Below, piece after piece: positions 1-9,221 of a DNA stretch of 64,000 nt (within the stretch, counting starts at the first letter, position 1; each line of letters begins with the position of its first letter). The notes beneath the pieces are model-generated. The model ran no database searches. It was given only the letters and a program-made list of their open reading frames with translations, and was not told where the DNA came from. This DNA comes from an uncultured Alphaproteobacteria bacterium. GTDB taxonomy: Bacteria; Pseudomonadota; Alphaproteobacteria; Micavibrionales; Micavibrionaceae. The translations under genes were made by a program, and so were the position numbers. The stretch lies in NCBI GenBank assembly GCA_946481075.1, contig CAMLMC010000002.1:124001-188000 (forward strand), written 5' to 3'.

Positions 1-1562
1 TTGAATCGGGCCGTATCGCCCATGCCTTCATGCTGACCGGTATTCGCGGCGTGGGCAAAACGACAACGGCGCGTATTATCGCGAAGGCGCTGAACTATAC
101 CGGGCCGGACGGTAAAGCTGGCCCGACGACCGGCAACACGGATGATTGCGATATCTGTAAGGCGATTGCCGAAGATCGTCACCCCGATGTGATGGAAATG
201 GACGCGGCGTCCCGCACCGGCGTTGACGATATCCGCGAAATTCTGGACGGCGTTCGTTATGCGCCGACCTCCGCCCGTTATAAAATCTACATCATCGACG
301 AAGTGCACATGCTGTCCAAAAACGCGTTCAACGCGCTTTTGAAAACGCTGGAAGAGCCGCCGCCGCATGTGAAATTCATTTTCGCAACGACCGAAATCCG
401 CAAAGTGCCGGTGACGGTGCTTTCGCGTTGTCAACGGTTCGATCTTCGCCGCATCGATGCCACAACACTTGGCGCCTATTACAAAACCATCTGCGAAAAA
501 GAAGGCGTGAGCGTCGAAGACGAAGCCGTGAATTTGATCGCCCGCGCCGCCGATGGTTCCGCCCGCGATGGATTGTCGATGCTTGATCAGGCGATCGCGC
601 TATCCCAAGGCAATGTGACGGCGCAATCGGTGAAGGATATGCTGGGCCTTGCGGACCGCAGCCTCGTGCTCGATCTGCTTGAAAAATCCATAACAGGCAA
701 ATGCGATGAAGCGCTCGCGCTCATGGATAATCTTTATTCCAAGGGCGCAGACCCGTCTGTCATTATCGGTGATCTGCTGGATCTTGCGCATCTTCTCACC
801 AAACTTCGCGCTGTGCCGTCGATGAAAGATACGCTGCAAGTGATGGGCCGTGAAGAAATGGAACGGGCCGCACTGCTCGCCTCCAAACTCTCCATGCCTG
901 CCTTGGGGCGCACATGGCAGGTGCTTTTGAAAGGTCTTAACGAAGTCAATTACGCCCCCGTCCCGCAAAAGGCGGCGGAGATGGTGGTTATACGCCTCGC
1001 TTACGCGGCGGAACTTCCCGATCCGGCGGACCTGATCAAAAAAATCCAAAGCGGGCAGGGCGCGGGCGTTGGCACCTCTGTACCCACACCGCCATCGGGT
1101 GGCGGAGGCGGCGGTGCCTACCAAACTGTTATGTCCGGCGGCGGCGCGGCGGCGGTTGCTGTGCAGATACAGGAACCTGTGCCCGCGATGCCAACGGAGA
1201 TTGCAAGCCTTGAGGATATCATGGCCGTGATCAAGCCCATCGACATGGCACTTGCCACACAAGTCTATCTGAACGTCCATCTGGTGAAACTGGAAGAAGG
1301 CCGGCTTGAATTCCGCCCTTCTGCGCATGCCTCGCCTGCGCTTGCGCAGGAACTGACGCGGGGCTTAAAGGCCGCGACCGGCAACCGCTGGATGGTGATG
1401 GTTTCAGACAAACCGGGTATGCCAACGCTGGTTGAACAGGTTGAAATCAAGAAGGCGGAAAAATTCGCGGCCGTGCGTGCCGACAAACTCGTGTCGCAAG
1501 TGCTCGAAATTTTCCCCGATGCCGAACTGACGGCGATTCACAATAAAGAGGACATGCAGTAA
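1..1562 (+). CDS. dnaX: DNA polymerase III subunit gamma/tau, 5' end outside the window
   Basis: This is the clamp-loader ATPase of the replicative polymerase. The reading frame is already open at base 3, and the first residues (ESGRIAHAF) match the conserved DnaX sequence before the P-loop, so the ATG at base 30 is internal and the true start lies upstream. A Walker A motif (GIRGVGKT) is followed by the zinc-module region, Walker B (IIDEVHML) and the SRC sensor near base 430. A Gly/Pro-rich linker at about 1060-1150 leads to a tau-like C-terminal domain. Only two of the four usual zinc-binding cysteines are present (CDIC, codons at 147 and 156); the other two positions read Tyr and Thr. ybaB starts 1 base after the stop, as in the widespread dnaX-ybaB operon. 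Confidence 0.96.
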   Translation, partial: ESGRIAHAFMLTGIRGVGKTTTARIIAKALNYTGPDGKAGPTTGNTDDCDICKAIAEDRHPDVMEMDAASRTGVDDIREILDGVRYAPTSARYKIYIIDEVHMLSKNAFNALLKTLEEPPPHVKFIFATTEIRKVPVTVLSRCQRFDLRRIDATTLGAYYKTICEKEGVSVEDEAVNLIARAADGSARDGLSMLDQAIALSQGNVTAQSVKDMLGLADRSLVLDLLEKSITGKCDEALALMDNLYSKGADPSVIIGDLLDLAHLLTKLRAVPSMKDTLQVMGREEMERAALLASKLSMPALGRTWQVLLKGLNEVNYAPVPQKAAEMVVIRLAYAAELPDPADLIKKIQSGQGAGVGTSVPTPPSGGGGGGAYQTVMSGGGAAAVAVQIQEPVPAMPTEIASLEDIMAVIKPIDMALATQVYLNVHLVKLEEGRLEFRPSAHASPALAQELTRGLKAATGNRWMVMVSDKPGMPTLVEQVEIKKAEKFAAVRADKLVSQVLEIFPDAELTAIHNKEDMQ

Positions 1563-1563
1563 A

Positions 1564-1899
1564 ATGATGAATATTCAAAAGATGATGAGCCAGGCCAAAG
1601 CCATGCAGGAAAAAATGGCGGCGATGCAGGACAAGATGGGCGCGATGACAGTGGAAGGTGCTTCCGGCGGCGGCCTTGTGAAGGTTGTCCTGACCTGTAA
1701 GGGGCAATGCCAGTCCATCACCATCGATCCATCCATTCTTGTGGCGTCCGAAAAGGAAGTGGTCGAGGATTTGATCAAGGCCGCGCTGAACGATGCGAAG
1801 GCCAAGGGCGATTCCAAAATGGCCGAAGAAACGCAGAAAATGATGGCCGATCTCGGCCTGCCGCCCGGCGCGCTCGGCAATGGCGGCCTGCCGTTTTAA
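1564..1899 (+). CDS. ybaB: YbaB/EbfC-family nucleoid-associated protein
   Basis: The 111-residue product is the usual length for this family of small DNA-binding dimers found next to dnaX. It opens with a Met/Gln/Lys-rich helix (MMNIQKMMSQAKAMQEK), continues with the glycine-rich strand region (GASGGGLVKV) and ends in the short LPPG tail typical of YbaB. It starts 1 base after the dnaX stop, so the two are almost certainly co-transcribed. In many alphaproteobacteria recR follows this gene; here there is a palindromic repeat and then xthA. The family role in chromosome organisation or recombination is known only in outline. Confidence 0.95.
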   Translation: MMNIQKMMSQAKAMQEKMAAMQDKMGAMTVEGASGGGLVKVVLTCKGQCQSITIDPSILVASEKEVVEDLIKAALNDAKAKGDSKMAEETQKMMADLGLPPGALGNGGLPF

Positions 1900-1908
1900 A
1901 TTTGATGG

Positions 1909-1972
1909 CATCCTGAGGGAACGTAGCGAGCCGAAGGATCTTATGGGATTCTTCGCTGCGCTCAGAATGACA
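1909..1972 (-). repeat. Intergenic palindromic repeat, copy 1
   Basis: This is the first of four related elements of about 65 bp (others at 15595, 46340 and 63852). On this strand it runs from ATCCTGAGGGA to GCTCAGAATGACA, the reverse orientation of copies 3 and 4. The ends are near-complementary (CATCCTGA against TCAGAATGACA), so the RNA can fold into a long imperfect hairpin. Translated on the minus strand it gives the VILSAAKN peptide that often appears in databases as a spurious protein. It fills almost the whole gap between ybaB and xthA. Confidence 0.85.
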
Positions 1973-1983
1973 AGGGACACTTC

Positions 1984-2772
1984 ATGAAAATCGTTACATG
2001 GAATATCAACTCGGTGCGGCTACGCGCCGAAACCGTCCTCAGGATGATGCGGTATTACAATCCGGACATCGTCTGTCTGCAGGAAACCAAAACGCCGGAT
2101 GAATTTTTTCCGGCAGATGCGTTTGCCGATGCGGGGTATGGGCATCAGCATATCCACGGCATGAAATCCTATAACGGCGTGGCGATCCTGTCCAAACATC
2201 CCTTCCTTGCCAAAGACATCCATCATCGATGCGGCAAGGAAGATTGCCGACACATCGCGGCGAGGTTCGACGGGTTCGAAGTGCACAATCTTTATATCCC
2301 GGCGGGCGGCGATATTCCGGATGCGGCCGAGAATGAAAAATTTGCACACAAACTGAACTTCGTCGATGAAATGTCCGGCTGGTTCAAGAAAACCTATAAG
2401 AAAAGCGATAGATTGGTCACGCTCGGCGATTTCAACATCGCCCCGCTGGAACATGATGTGTGGTCATCAAAGCAATTGAAAGACGTTGTCTCCCACACGC
2501 CGATCGAACGGGAGAAGATCGGCGGCATGTTGAAATCGCTCGACTGGCGCGACGCCATCCGCCATTTCGTGCCGGAAGACGAAAAACTTTATACATGGTG
2601 GTCGTATCGCAATCAGGACTGGAAGAAATCGAACCGCGGCCGCCGGCTCGACCATATCTGGGTGACGCCGCCTCTGGTGGATGGTTTGCGCGGGCACGAC
2701 ATCTTGCGCGAAGCCCGCGACTGGGACAAACCGTCCGACCATGTGCCGGTCATGCTGGAACTGGATCTTTAG
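1984..2772 (+). CDS. xthA: Exodeoxyribonuclease III / AP endonuclease
   Basis: This is a base-excision repair enzyme that cuts DNA at abasic sites and trims 3' ends. At 262 residues it has the normal length for the ExoIII/APE1 family. The motifs appear in order: MKIVTWNINS at the N terminus, the metal-binding Glu34 in LQETK, GDFNIAP in the middle, GRRLDH late and the C-terminal SDH catalytic triad (SDHVPVML). It follows ybaB after a repeat-filled gap. Its stop codon directly abuts the stop codon of the convergent acetyltransferase gene, with no terminator hairpin between them. Confidence 0.96.
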   Translation: MKIVTWNINSVRLRAETVLRMMRYYNPDIVCLQETKTPDEFFPADAFADAGYGHQHIHGMKSYNGVAILSKHPFLAKDIHHRCGKEDCRHIAARFDGFEVHNLYIPAGGDIPDAAENEKFAHKLNFVDEMSGWFKKTYKKSDRLVTLGDFNIAPLEHDVWSSKQLKDVVSHTPIEREKIGGMLKSLDWRDAIRHFVPEDEKLYTWWSYRNQDWKKSNRGRRLDHIWVTPPLVDGLRGHDILREARDWDKPSDHVPVMLELDL

Positions 2773-3372
2773 TTACCATTTTACATCCAGTTCTGGCAAA
2801 CCCTTCATATCGAGCCTGCCATAATGGTAATGATCGACGATGCTACCGTCGGGCAAAAACGATTCCCCGCGCAAGATGCCTTCGCGTTCAAAGCCGAGTT
2901 TTTCGATGACGCGGCGGGAACCCTCATTGCCGCCTGCATGATGGATCAGGACCTTGCGGGCGGCAAGCGCGTTGAAGGCAAAACGGGTGAGGGCGTTGGC
3001 GGCCTCGCTGGCATAACCCTTTCCTGTTTCAGATGTGCGCACCCAATAACCGATTTCGAAATGCAGGCGGTCCCAGTCGAAACGGTGCAGACCTGTTGAA
3101 ACGATGAGCTTTCCTGATACCTTTTCAAAACCGAGCATCATCATATCCTTGCGCAGGATAAAATCGGCATAGGCCTTACGCGCAACGATTTCGGAGTCAT
3201 CCTCGGTGCCGGGTTCCTTCGCCCACGGCATCCACTGCCGTAGTTCGTCCATACTTTCTTTCTTTGCTTCGAACATCACCTTGCCGTCGCCCGGCCTGAC
3301 ATTGCGCAGGATTAAACGCGGTGTTTCTATCGGCATGGGAATGTCGATTAAAATGGGGTTTTTGGCACTCAT
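2773..3372 (-). CDS. GNAT acetyltransferase, RimJ/RimL-like
   Basis: This 199-residue protein has the RimJ/RimL type of GNAT fold. The N-terminal strand reads IETPRLILRNVRPGD, the acetyl-CoA loop lies around TGKGYASEA, and the C-terminal half reads NEGSRRVIEKLGFEREGILRG, where the family usually has NxxSxxxxEKxGF. Members acetylate protein N termini, small molecules or antibiotics; the substrate cannot be told from the sequence. The start ATG overlaps the stop of the upstream acetyltransferase by 4 bases, so the two form a translationally coupled pair. Confidence 0.88.
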   Translation of the reverse strand: MSAKNPILIDIPMPIETPRLILRNVRPGDGKVMFEAKKESMDELRQWMPWAKEPGTEDDSEIVARKAYADFILRKDMMMLGFEKVSGKLIVSTGLHRFDWDRLHFEIGYWVRTSETGKGYASEAANALTRFAFNALAARKVLIHHAGGNEGSRRVIEKLGFEREGILRGESFLPDGSIVDHYHYGRLDMKGLPELDVKW

Positions 3373-3881
3373 CTCTCAAATCTCCTCTCATACATGACAA
3401 GGTCGGCGGTTTTCCCGTCCGGCCAAGTCCATGGATCCTGTCCTATATAGGTAAATCCGTGCTTCTGGTTTGATTTGCGCGAAGCTTCGTTGCCATCGCG
3501 GTGATTGACGCATATGCGCTCAAAACGTGGCTCTGCCTCCGCCCAGTCGATCCCGGCCTTTACAAGGCCCGAGAAAAGCCCGCGCCCCTGATAGCCGGAC
3601 CGCATATACCACATGATCATCAGGGCGGTTTTACCGCTTTCGTCCTCACGGTTTGTGCAAATGCCGTTGGTGCCGATGAGGGTGGCGCCATGAAACAGGC
3701 CGAAGATTTTGCCTTGCGGGTCTTCGATACGTCCTATCCAATCCGGCTTTTCAAGCCGCAATTCATCGGCATAGTGGGCACCGAAATTGCCCGGAAAATT
3801 GCGCAAGGCTTCCAGCCTGATATCGCGGAAAGCCTGCCAGTCTCTGCCTTGCAGTGCGCGGATATTGAATTCTTTGCTCAT
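3369..3881 (-). CDS. GNAT acetyltransferase
   Basis: This is a second GNAT enzyme, 170 residues, only distantly similar to its downstream neighbour. The acetyl-CoA signature is in RSGYQGRGLFSGLV and is followed by the typical NEASRKSNQKHGF region. The ATG at 3881 is chosen over one 27 bases upstream because a GAAAGAGGGA ribosome-binding sequence sits about 9 bases before it. It overlaps the next gene by 4 bases (ATGA). The substrate is unknown. A tandem arrangement of unlike GNAT genes is common and says little about function. Confidence 0.85.
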   Translation of the reverse strand: MSKEFNIRALQGRDWQAFRDIRLEALRNFPGNFGAHYADELRLEKPDWIGRIEDPQGKIFGLFHGATLIGTNGICTNREDESGKTALMIMWYMRSGYQGRGLFSGLVKAGIDWAEAEPRFERICVNHRDGNEASRKSNQKHGFTYIGQDPWTWPDGKTADLVMYERRFER

Positions 3882-3988
3882 GACGGTTCGTCCCTCTTTC
3901 TTTTTCAAAAGGGCCGGTGGATATTTCCTGATTTTTTGGGAATGATCTGCCAGCCTTTTCTTTTCGAAGCTGCTGGCGGTGTTTAATA

Positions 3989-4084
3989 CTACGCCATCAG
4001 CATTTTACGCGGGTCCACCTTGCCGGCCGGTGTTCCGGCCAGAAGTTCATAGGAGCGCGTAAAAATCGTCTGTTGGCGTTTCAT
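3989..4084 (-). CDS. Possible 31-residue protein
   Basis: A short open frame begins MKRQQTIFTRSYELLAG and ends PRKMLMA. The composition is protein-like and it faces the same way as the acetyltransferase pair, about 107 bases upstream of them. No clear ribosome-binding site precedes the ATG and I recognise no family. It could be a small unstudied protein, a decayed gene remnant or a chance frame. Confidence 0.25.
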   Translation of the reverse strand: MKRQQTIFTRSYELLAGTPAGKVDPRKMLMA

Positions 4085-4163
4085 AAGATTATGGAACCAT
4101 GAAAGTATGGCAAGCGGCAAGCAAAAAAATGAACCTTTCGCTATTTTTTATGTTTGCAGTTGT

Positions 4164-4748
4164 ATGACATGCGAAAAATACGATTTATCTCCCGATGACC
4201 TCATGCCGAACAACCCCTTGTTGCCGGTGCTGGTTTACCGCGGTGTGTGCGCCCATACAAAATACAGATCAACCTTCTTTGAAATGATTTTTGCCCGCAA
4301 CGATTGGGCCGGTATCTGGAAAGACGGCATATACGACTATCATCATTTTCATTCAAACGCCCATGAAGTGCTTGGTATCGCGCAAGGGCAGGTGACGCTT
4401 CGCCTTGGCGGGGATAGGGGTATCCTTATTCACCTGGTGGCCGGTGATTGCGTGATTCTCCCCGCCGGCACGGGGCACAGGCGCATCGATGCCACCGCCG
4501 ACCTTCTGGTGGTGGGTGCCTACCCAAAAGGGCAGGAAAACCCCGATATTTGCCGGTCGTGGCAAGATCAACTGGGCATACGCGAAGATATCCGTACAGT
4601 GCCGATTCCCGAAAGCAACCCGCTCAAAGGCGCCATCTTCGAGGCGCAGGAATTGTGGGAAGGGCGCCATATGCCGGAATTTCTTGACAAAGGCGGCGCG
4701 GGTATGAGATACACGGGCCTGCAATCAGGTTCTGGGACCGGTTATTAA
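4164..4748 (+). CDS. Cupin protein, YjlB-like
   Basis: This is a single-domain cupin of 194 residues. The opening (KYDLSPDDLMPNNPLLPVLVYRG) and the metal-motif region (YDYHHFHSNAHEVLGIAQG, then GDCVILPAGTGHRR) closely follow the B. subtilis YjlB family, whose function is not established. The His and Glu residues of cupin motif 1 and the His of motif 2 are present, so metal binding is likely. The frame is open further upstream to an ATG at 4107, but that extension does not resemble the family, so the ATG at 4164 is preferred. Neither start has a strong Shine-Dalgarno sequence. Confidence 0.8.
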   Translation: MTCEKYDLSPDDLMPNNPLLPVLVYRGVCAHTKYRSTFFEMIFARNDWAGIWKDGIYDYHHFHSNAHEVLGIAQGQVTLRLGGDRGILIHLVAGDCVILPAGTGHRRIDATADLLVVGAYPKGQENPDICRSWQDQLGIREDIRTVPIPESNPLKGAIFEAQELWEGRHMPEFLDKGGAGMRYTGLQSGSGTGY

Positions 4749-4824
4749 CCAACAATAATAGGCCGCGCTTCCCAATGGTACTGTAATCCACCTTCCTTTC
4801 ATAAAGGGCGAAAAGGCGGTTTCG

Positions 4825-4935
4825 ATGTATCAGCCGAATGATGCTTTGAAACCGCGGCTACGTGCGCCGCTTCGCACCCATCAGGTGATGGGCGCGGATA
4901 TTTTTATGAAAGACGAAAATGACGACAAGTTTTAA
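4825..4935 (+). CDS. Possible leader ORF before the DEAD-box helicase
   Basis: A 36-codon frame starts MYQPNDALKPRLRAPLR and ends 17 bases inside the helicase gene, in a different frame. An AAGGCGG sequence lies about 6 bases before its ATG, better than the weak AAAGACG before the helicase start. If translated, its stop would lie over the helicase start and could couple translation of the two. This is an inference from spacing only; it may be a chance frame in a 170-base leader. Confidence 0.25.
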   Translation: MYQPNDALKPRLRAPLRTHQVMGADIFMKDENDDKF

Positions 4936-6772
4936 AGACTTTGCGCTATCCAATGCGCTGCAAGAATCACTCTCTATGATGAACTTCACCGAGCCGACGC
5001 CGATTCAGGCGATGGCCATTCCGCTTGCGCTCGAAGGCCGCGATATTCTTGGTTCTGCCCAGACGGGAACCGGCAAGACGGCCGCCTTCTGCGTGCCGAT
5101 GATTGACTATCTGATGAAAAATACCAATGCGCATGCGCTTGTCATGCTGCCGACACGCGAACTGGCGATGCAGGTTCATGATGTCGCCCGCAAGATGATT
5201 GGCCTGTCCGCCAAAGGCCCGCAGGGCATCAAGACGGCCCTGCTGATCGGCGGAGAACCGATCGGCAAGCAATATGTGCAGCTCGACCGCCGCCCACGTT
5301 TGATCGTCGGCACGCCGGGCCGTATCAATGACCACCTGCGCGGCAATCCTGACCTTGTCGACCGTGTTTCCTTTGTCGTTCTCGATGAAGCGGACCGTAT
5401 GCTCGACATGGGCTTTTCGGGGCAGATCGATTCCATCCTCTCCGAAACCGCGCTGGAGCGTCAGACATTGATGTTCTCCGCCACGTTCCCGGATTCCATC
5501 ATCAAGTTCTCGAGACAGTATCTGAACAATCCGGAACGCGTCAGCGTCGGATCGCAATCCAAACCGGGCGAAAATATCATTCAGGAAAACCTGAACATCG
5601 CTCAGGAAAAGAAATATGACGAACTGAAAGCGCAAATCGAAAAGCGCGAAGGATCGATCATCGTGTTCGCCCGCACACAGCACAGCGCGGACAAGATCGC
5701 TGGCAAGCTGATAAAGGATGGTTACACGGCGGATGCGCTTCACGGCGGCCTGCGTCAACGTCAACGTGAAAAAGTCACGGCGGCCTTCCGCAAGAGCGAT
5801 GTGCGCGTGCTTGTTGCAACCGATGTCGCGGCCCGCGGTCTCGATGTGCCGCATATCGAACACGTGATCAACCACGACCTGCCGCAAGTGGCGGAAGATT
5901 ACATCCACCGCATTGGCCGCACGGCCCGTGCCGGTAACAAGGGCCATGCCGTATCCTTCATCTCTCCGGGTGAACGTCATTTGTGGCGTGAAATCGAAAA
6001 GATGCTGAATCCTGGCGAGAAGTATGAAAGCAGCTTGCGCGATGAAGGCGGCCGCAAATCCGGCGGCAAGAAATTCGGTGGCGGTTACGGCAAGAAGGAC
6101 GGAGCTAATAATTTCCGCCGTGGCGGCGATGGCGATCGCAAGGGCGGCTTTGACAAGAAGCCCTTCGCCCGTGATGGCGGACGCCCGGATCGTAAAAAGA
6201 GTGACTGGAGCCCGGCGAACGATTTCGACCGTGCCGAACGTCCGGCACGCGACGGGTTTAAGAAGCCGTATCAAAAGCGCGAAGGCGGCGATAATTTTGC
6301 CGCGAATCCCGATGCATGGAAACGCACCAATAGCGGGGAACGTAAAGAAGGCGGCTTTAAAAAATCGTTCGGTGGGGATCGTCCCCGCAAGGATTTCGGC
6401 GACCGCCCGAAACGCTCTTTCGATCAAACACGTCCAGATGGCAACACTGGCGAGGGCCGTTCCTTCAAACCACGCAGCGAAGGCAATTTTGACCGTCCGC
6501 GCAGTGCGACCGGCGACCGCCCGTTCCGCAAAGAAGGCGAGTTCAAATCGCGTGATGACCGTGGCAACCGTTCAGAAGGCGGCTTTAAAAAGCCTTACAA
6601 CAAGGATGGCGCCAAACGCGCCGAAGGCCGCTTTGAAAAGCGCGAAGGCGGTTTCAAAAAGCCGTTCAGCAAGGACGGCGGATTCAAGAAACAGGGCGGC
6701 AATAACAATGCAGGCCCTAGAAGCGGCGCGCAAAAGCGTATAACGCAAAAGAAAAACGTCAGACACGCCTAG
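4919..6772 (+). CDS. DEAD-box RNA helicase with long basic low-complexity tail
   Basis: This ATP-dependent RNA helicase has 617 residues. The helicase core carries the Q motif (FTEPTPIQ, residues 23-30), Walker A (AQTGTGKT, 48-54), PTRELA, TPGR, DEAD (156-159), SAT (187-189), RGLD and HRIGRTARAG, all intact. From about residue 370 the protein turns into some 245 residues rich in Gly, Lys, Arg and Phe, with repeated FKKP and GGFKK units, an RNA-binding tail of the kind seen in RhlE- and CsdA-like helicases. It may serve ribosome assembly or RNA decay; the presence of rne in the same window does not prove a link. No symbol is given because RhlE and DeaD cannot be separated by eye. Confidence 0.93.
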   Translation: MTTSFKDFALSNALQESLSMMNFTEPTPIQAMAIPLALEGRDILGSAQTGTGKTAAFCVPMIDYLMKNTNAHALVMLPTRELAMQVHDVARKMIGLSAKGPQGIKTALLIGGEPIGKQYVQLDRRPRLIVGTPGRINDHLRGNPDLVDRVSFVVLDEADRMLDMGFSGQIDSILSETALERQTLMFSATFPDSIIKFSRQYLNNPERVSVGSQSKPGENIIQENLNIAQEKKYDELKAQIEKREGSIIVFARTQHSADKIAGKLIKDGYTADALHGGLRQRQREKVTAAFRKSDVRVLVATDVAARGLDVPHIEHVINHDLPQVAEDYIHRIGRTARAGNKGHAVSFISPGERHLWREIEKMLNPGEKYESSLRDEGGRKSGGKKFGGGYGKKDGANNFRRGGDGDRKGGFDKKPFARDGGRPDRKKSDWSPANDFDRAERPARDGFKKPYQKREGGDNFAANPDAWKRTNSGERKEGGFKKSFGGDRPRKDFGDRPKRSFDQTRPDGNTGEGRSFKPRSEGNFDRPRSATGDRPFRKEGEFKSRDDRGNRSEGGFKKPYNKDGAKRAEGRFEKREGGFKKPFSKDGGFKKQGGNNNAGPRSGAQKRITQKKNVRHA

Positions 6773-6862
6773 AGCGGTAACGACCTTGAAACAAGCGGGG
6801 GAACCGGAAGCGGTGTCCCCCGTTTGTATTTTTATAATAGATTAAGATTAAGGAGAAAAATT

Positions 6863-7093
6863 ATGGCTCAGACAAATGATAATTCCGGTATCGGCGTCAT
6901 CCTCGGCGTTATTCTGGCGATTGTGATTGCGATCGGCGCGTATTTCTTTATCAAATCCGAAGGCGGTCTTGAAGGCGCCCAGACGACCAATATCGAATTG
7001 CCCGATGTGAATGTCGATGCACCGGAAGTTTCCCCATCGGCGGGTGATAATGCGGGTGATAATGATGGTGCACCCGCTCCGGCACAGCAGTAA
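6863..7093 (+). CDS. Small single-pass membrane protein
   Basis: This 76-residue protein starts at the ATG preceded by AAGGAG at a good distance. A Gly/Ile/Val-rich transmembrane helix spans about residues 9-27 (GIGVILGVILAIVIAIGAYF). It is followed by an acidic tail rich in Asp, Gly, Pro and Ala that probably lies in the periplasm. I recognise no family. It is followed at once by a strong terminator. Confidence 0.7.
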   Translation: MAQTNDNSGIGVILGVILAIVIAIGAYFFIKSEGGLEGAQTTNIELPDVNVDAPEVSPSAGDNAGDNDGAPAPAQQ

Positions 7094-7096
7094 CAA

Positions 7097-7126
7097 AAAG
7101 CCCGCTTGATAGCGGGCTTTTTTTTA
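7097..7126 (+). terminator. Rho-independent terminator
   Basis: The arms AAAGCCCGC and GCGGGCTTT enclose a six-base loop and are followed by a run of T. The A-rich left flank makes it usable in both directions, serving the small membrane protein gene and the convergent typA. Confidence 0.92.
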
Positions 7127-7141
7127 TTCCTGCGTCAGGGA

Positions 7142-8980
<1,839 letters not shown>

Positions 8981-9095
8981 TTGATATATCTCGTTTTCTA
9001 TAAAATTTTATGGCGGCGCAGCAAAAGGCGCCATGCCTTCGGGCTGGGTGTATAGGAAAATGGCCGGAAATACCAGAAATTTATCATTTTACTGC

Positions 9096-9141
9096 ATACA
9101 TATATAAGTATTTTCTGATTGATACTATTCATGGTATGTAT
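9096..9141. repeat. Nested inverted repeat between typA and the chemoreceptor gene
   Basis: Outer arms ATACATA (9096-9102) and TATGTAT (9135-9141) enclose inner arms AGTAT (9107-9111) and ATACT (9122-9126). The segment is AT-rich and lies in the 241-base divergent intergenic region, about 80 bases before the chemoreceptor ATG. It could be an operator or a cruciform-prone site. I see no convincing pair of -35 and -10 boxes here. Confidence 0.5.
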
Positions 9142-9221
9142 ATCGCGTATTCATCCAGTATTCCTGTGTTTCCTATATTGTCATTCCATCTCAAAACTCA
9201 CTTCGCGGGAGCCCGTTATCC

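Noticed and set aside
1447..1980. A minus-strand frame of 177 codons with the peptide VILSAAKN
   Set aside because: It is antisense to the dnaX end and ybaB, and its N terminus is only the translated palindromic repeat, a known source of false proteins.
4967..6427. A 486-codon minus-strand frame opposite the DEAD-box helicase
   Set aside because: It is an antisense shadow of a gene whose motifs are complete; it has no family features and no ribosome-binding site.
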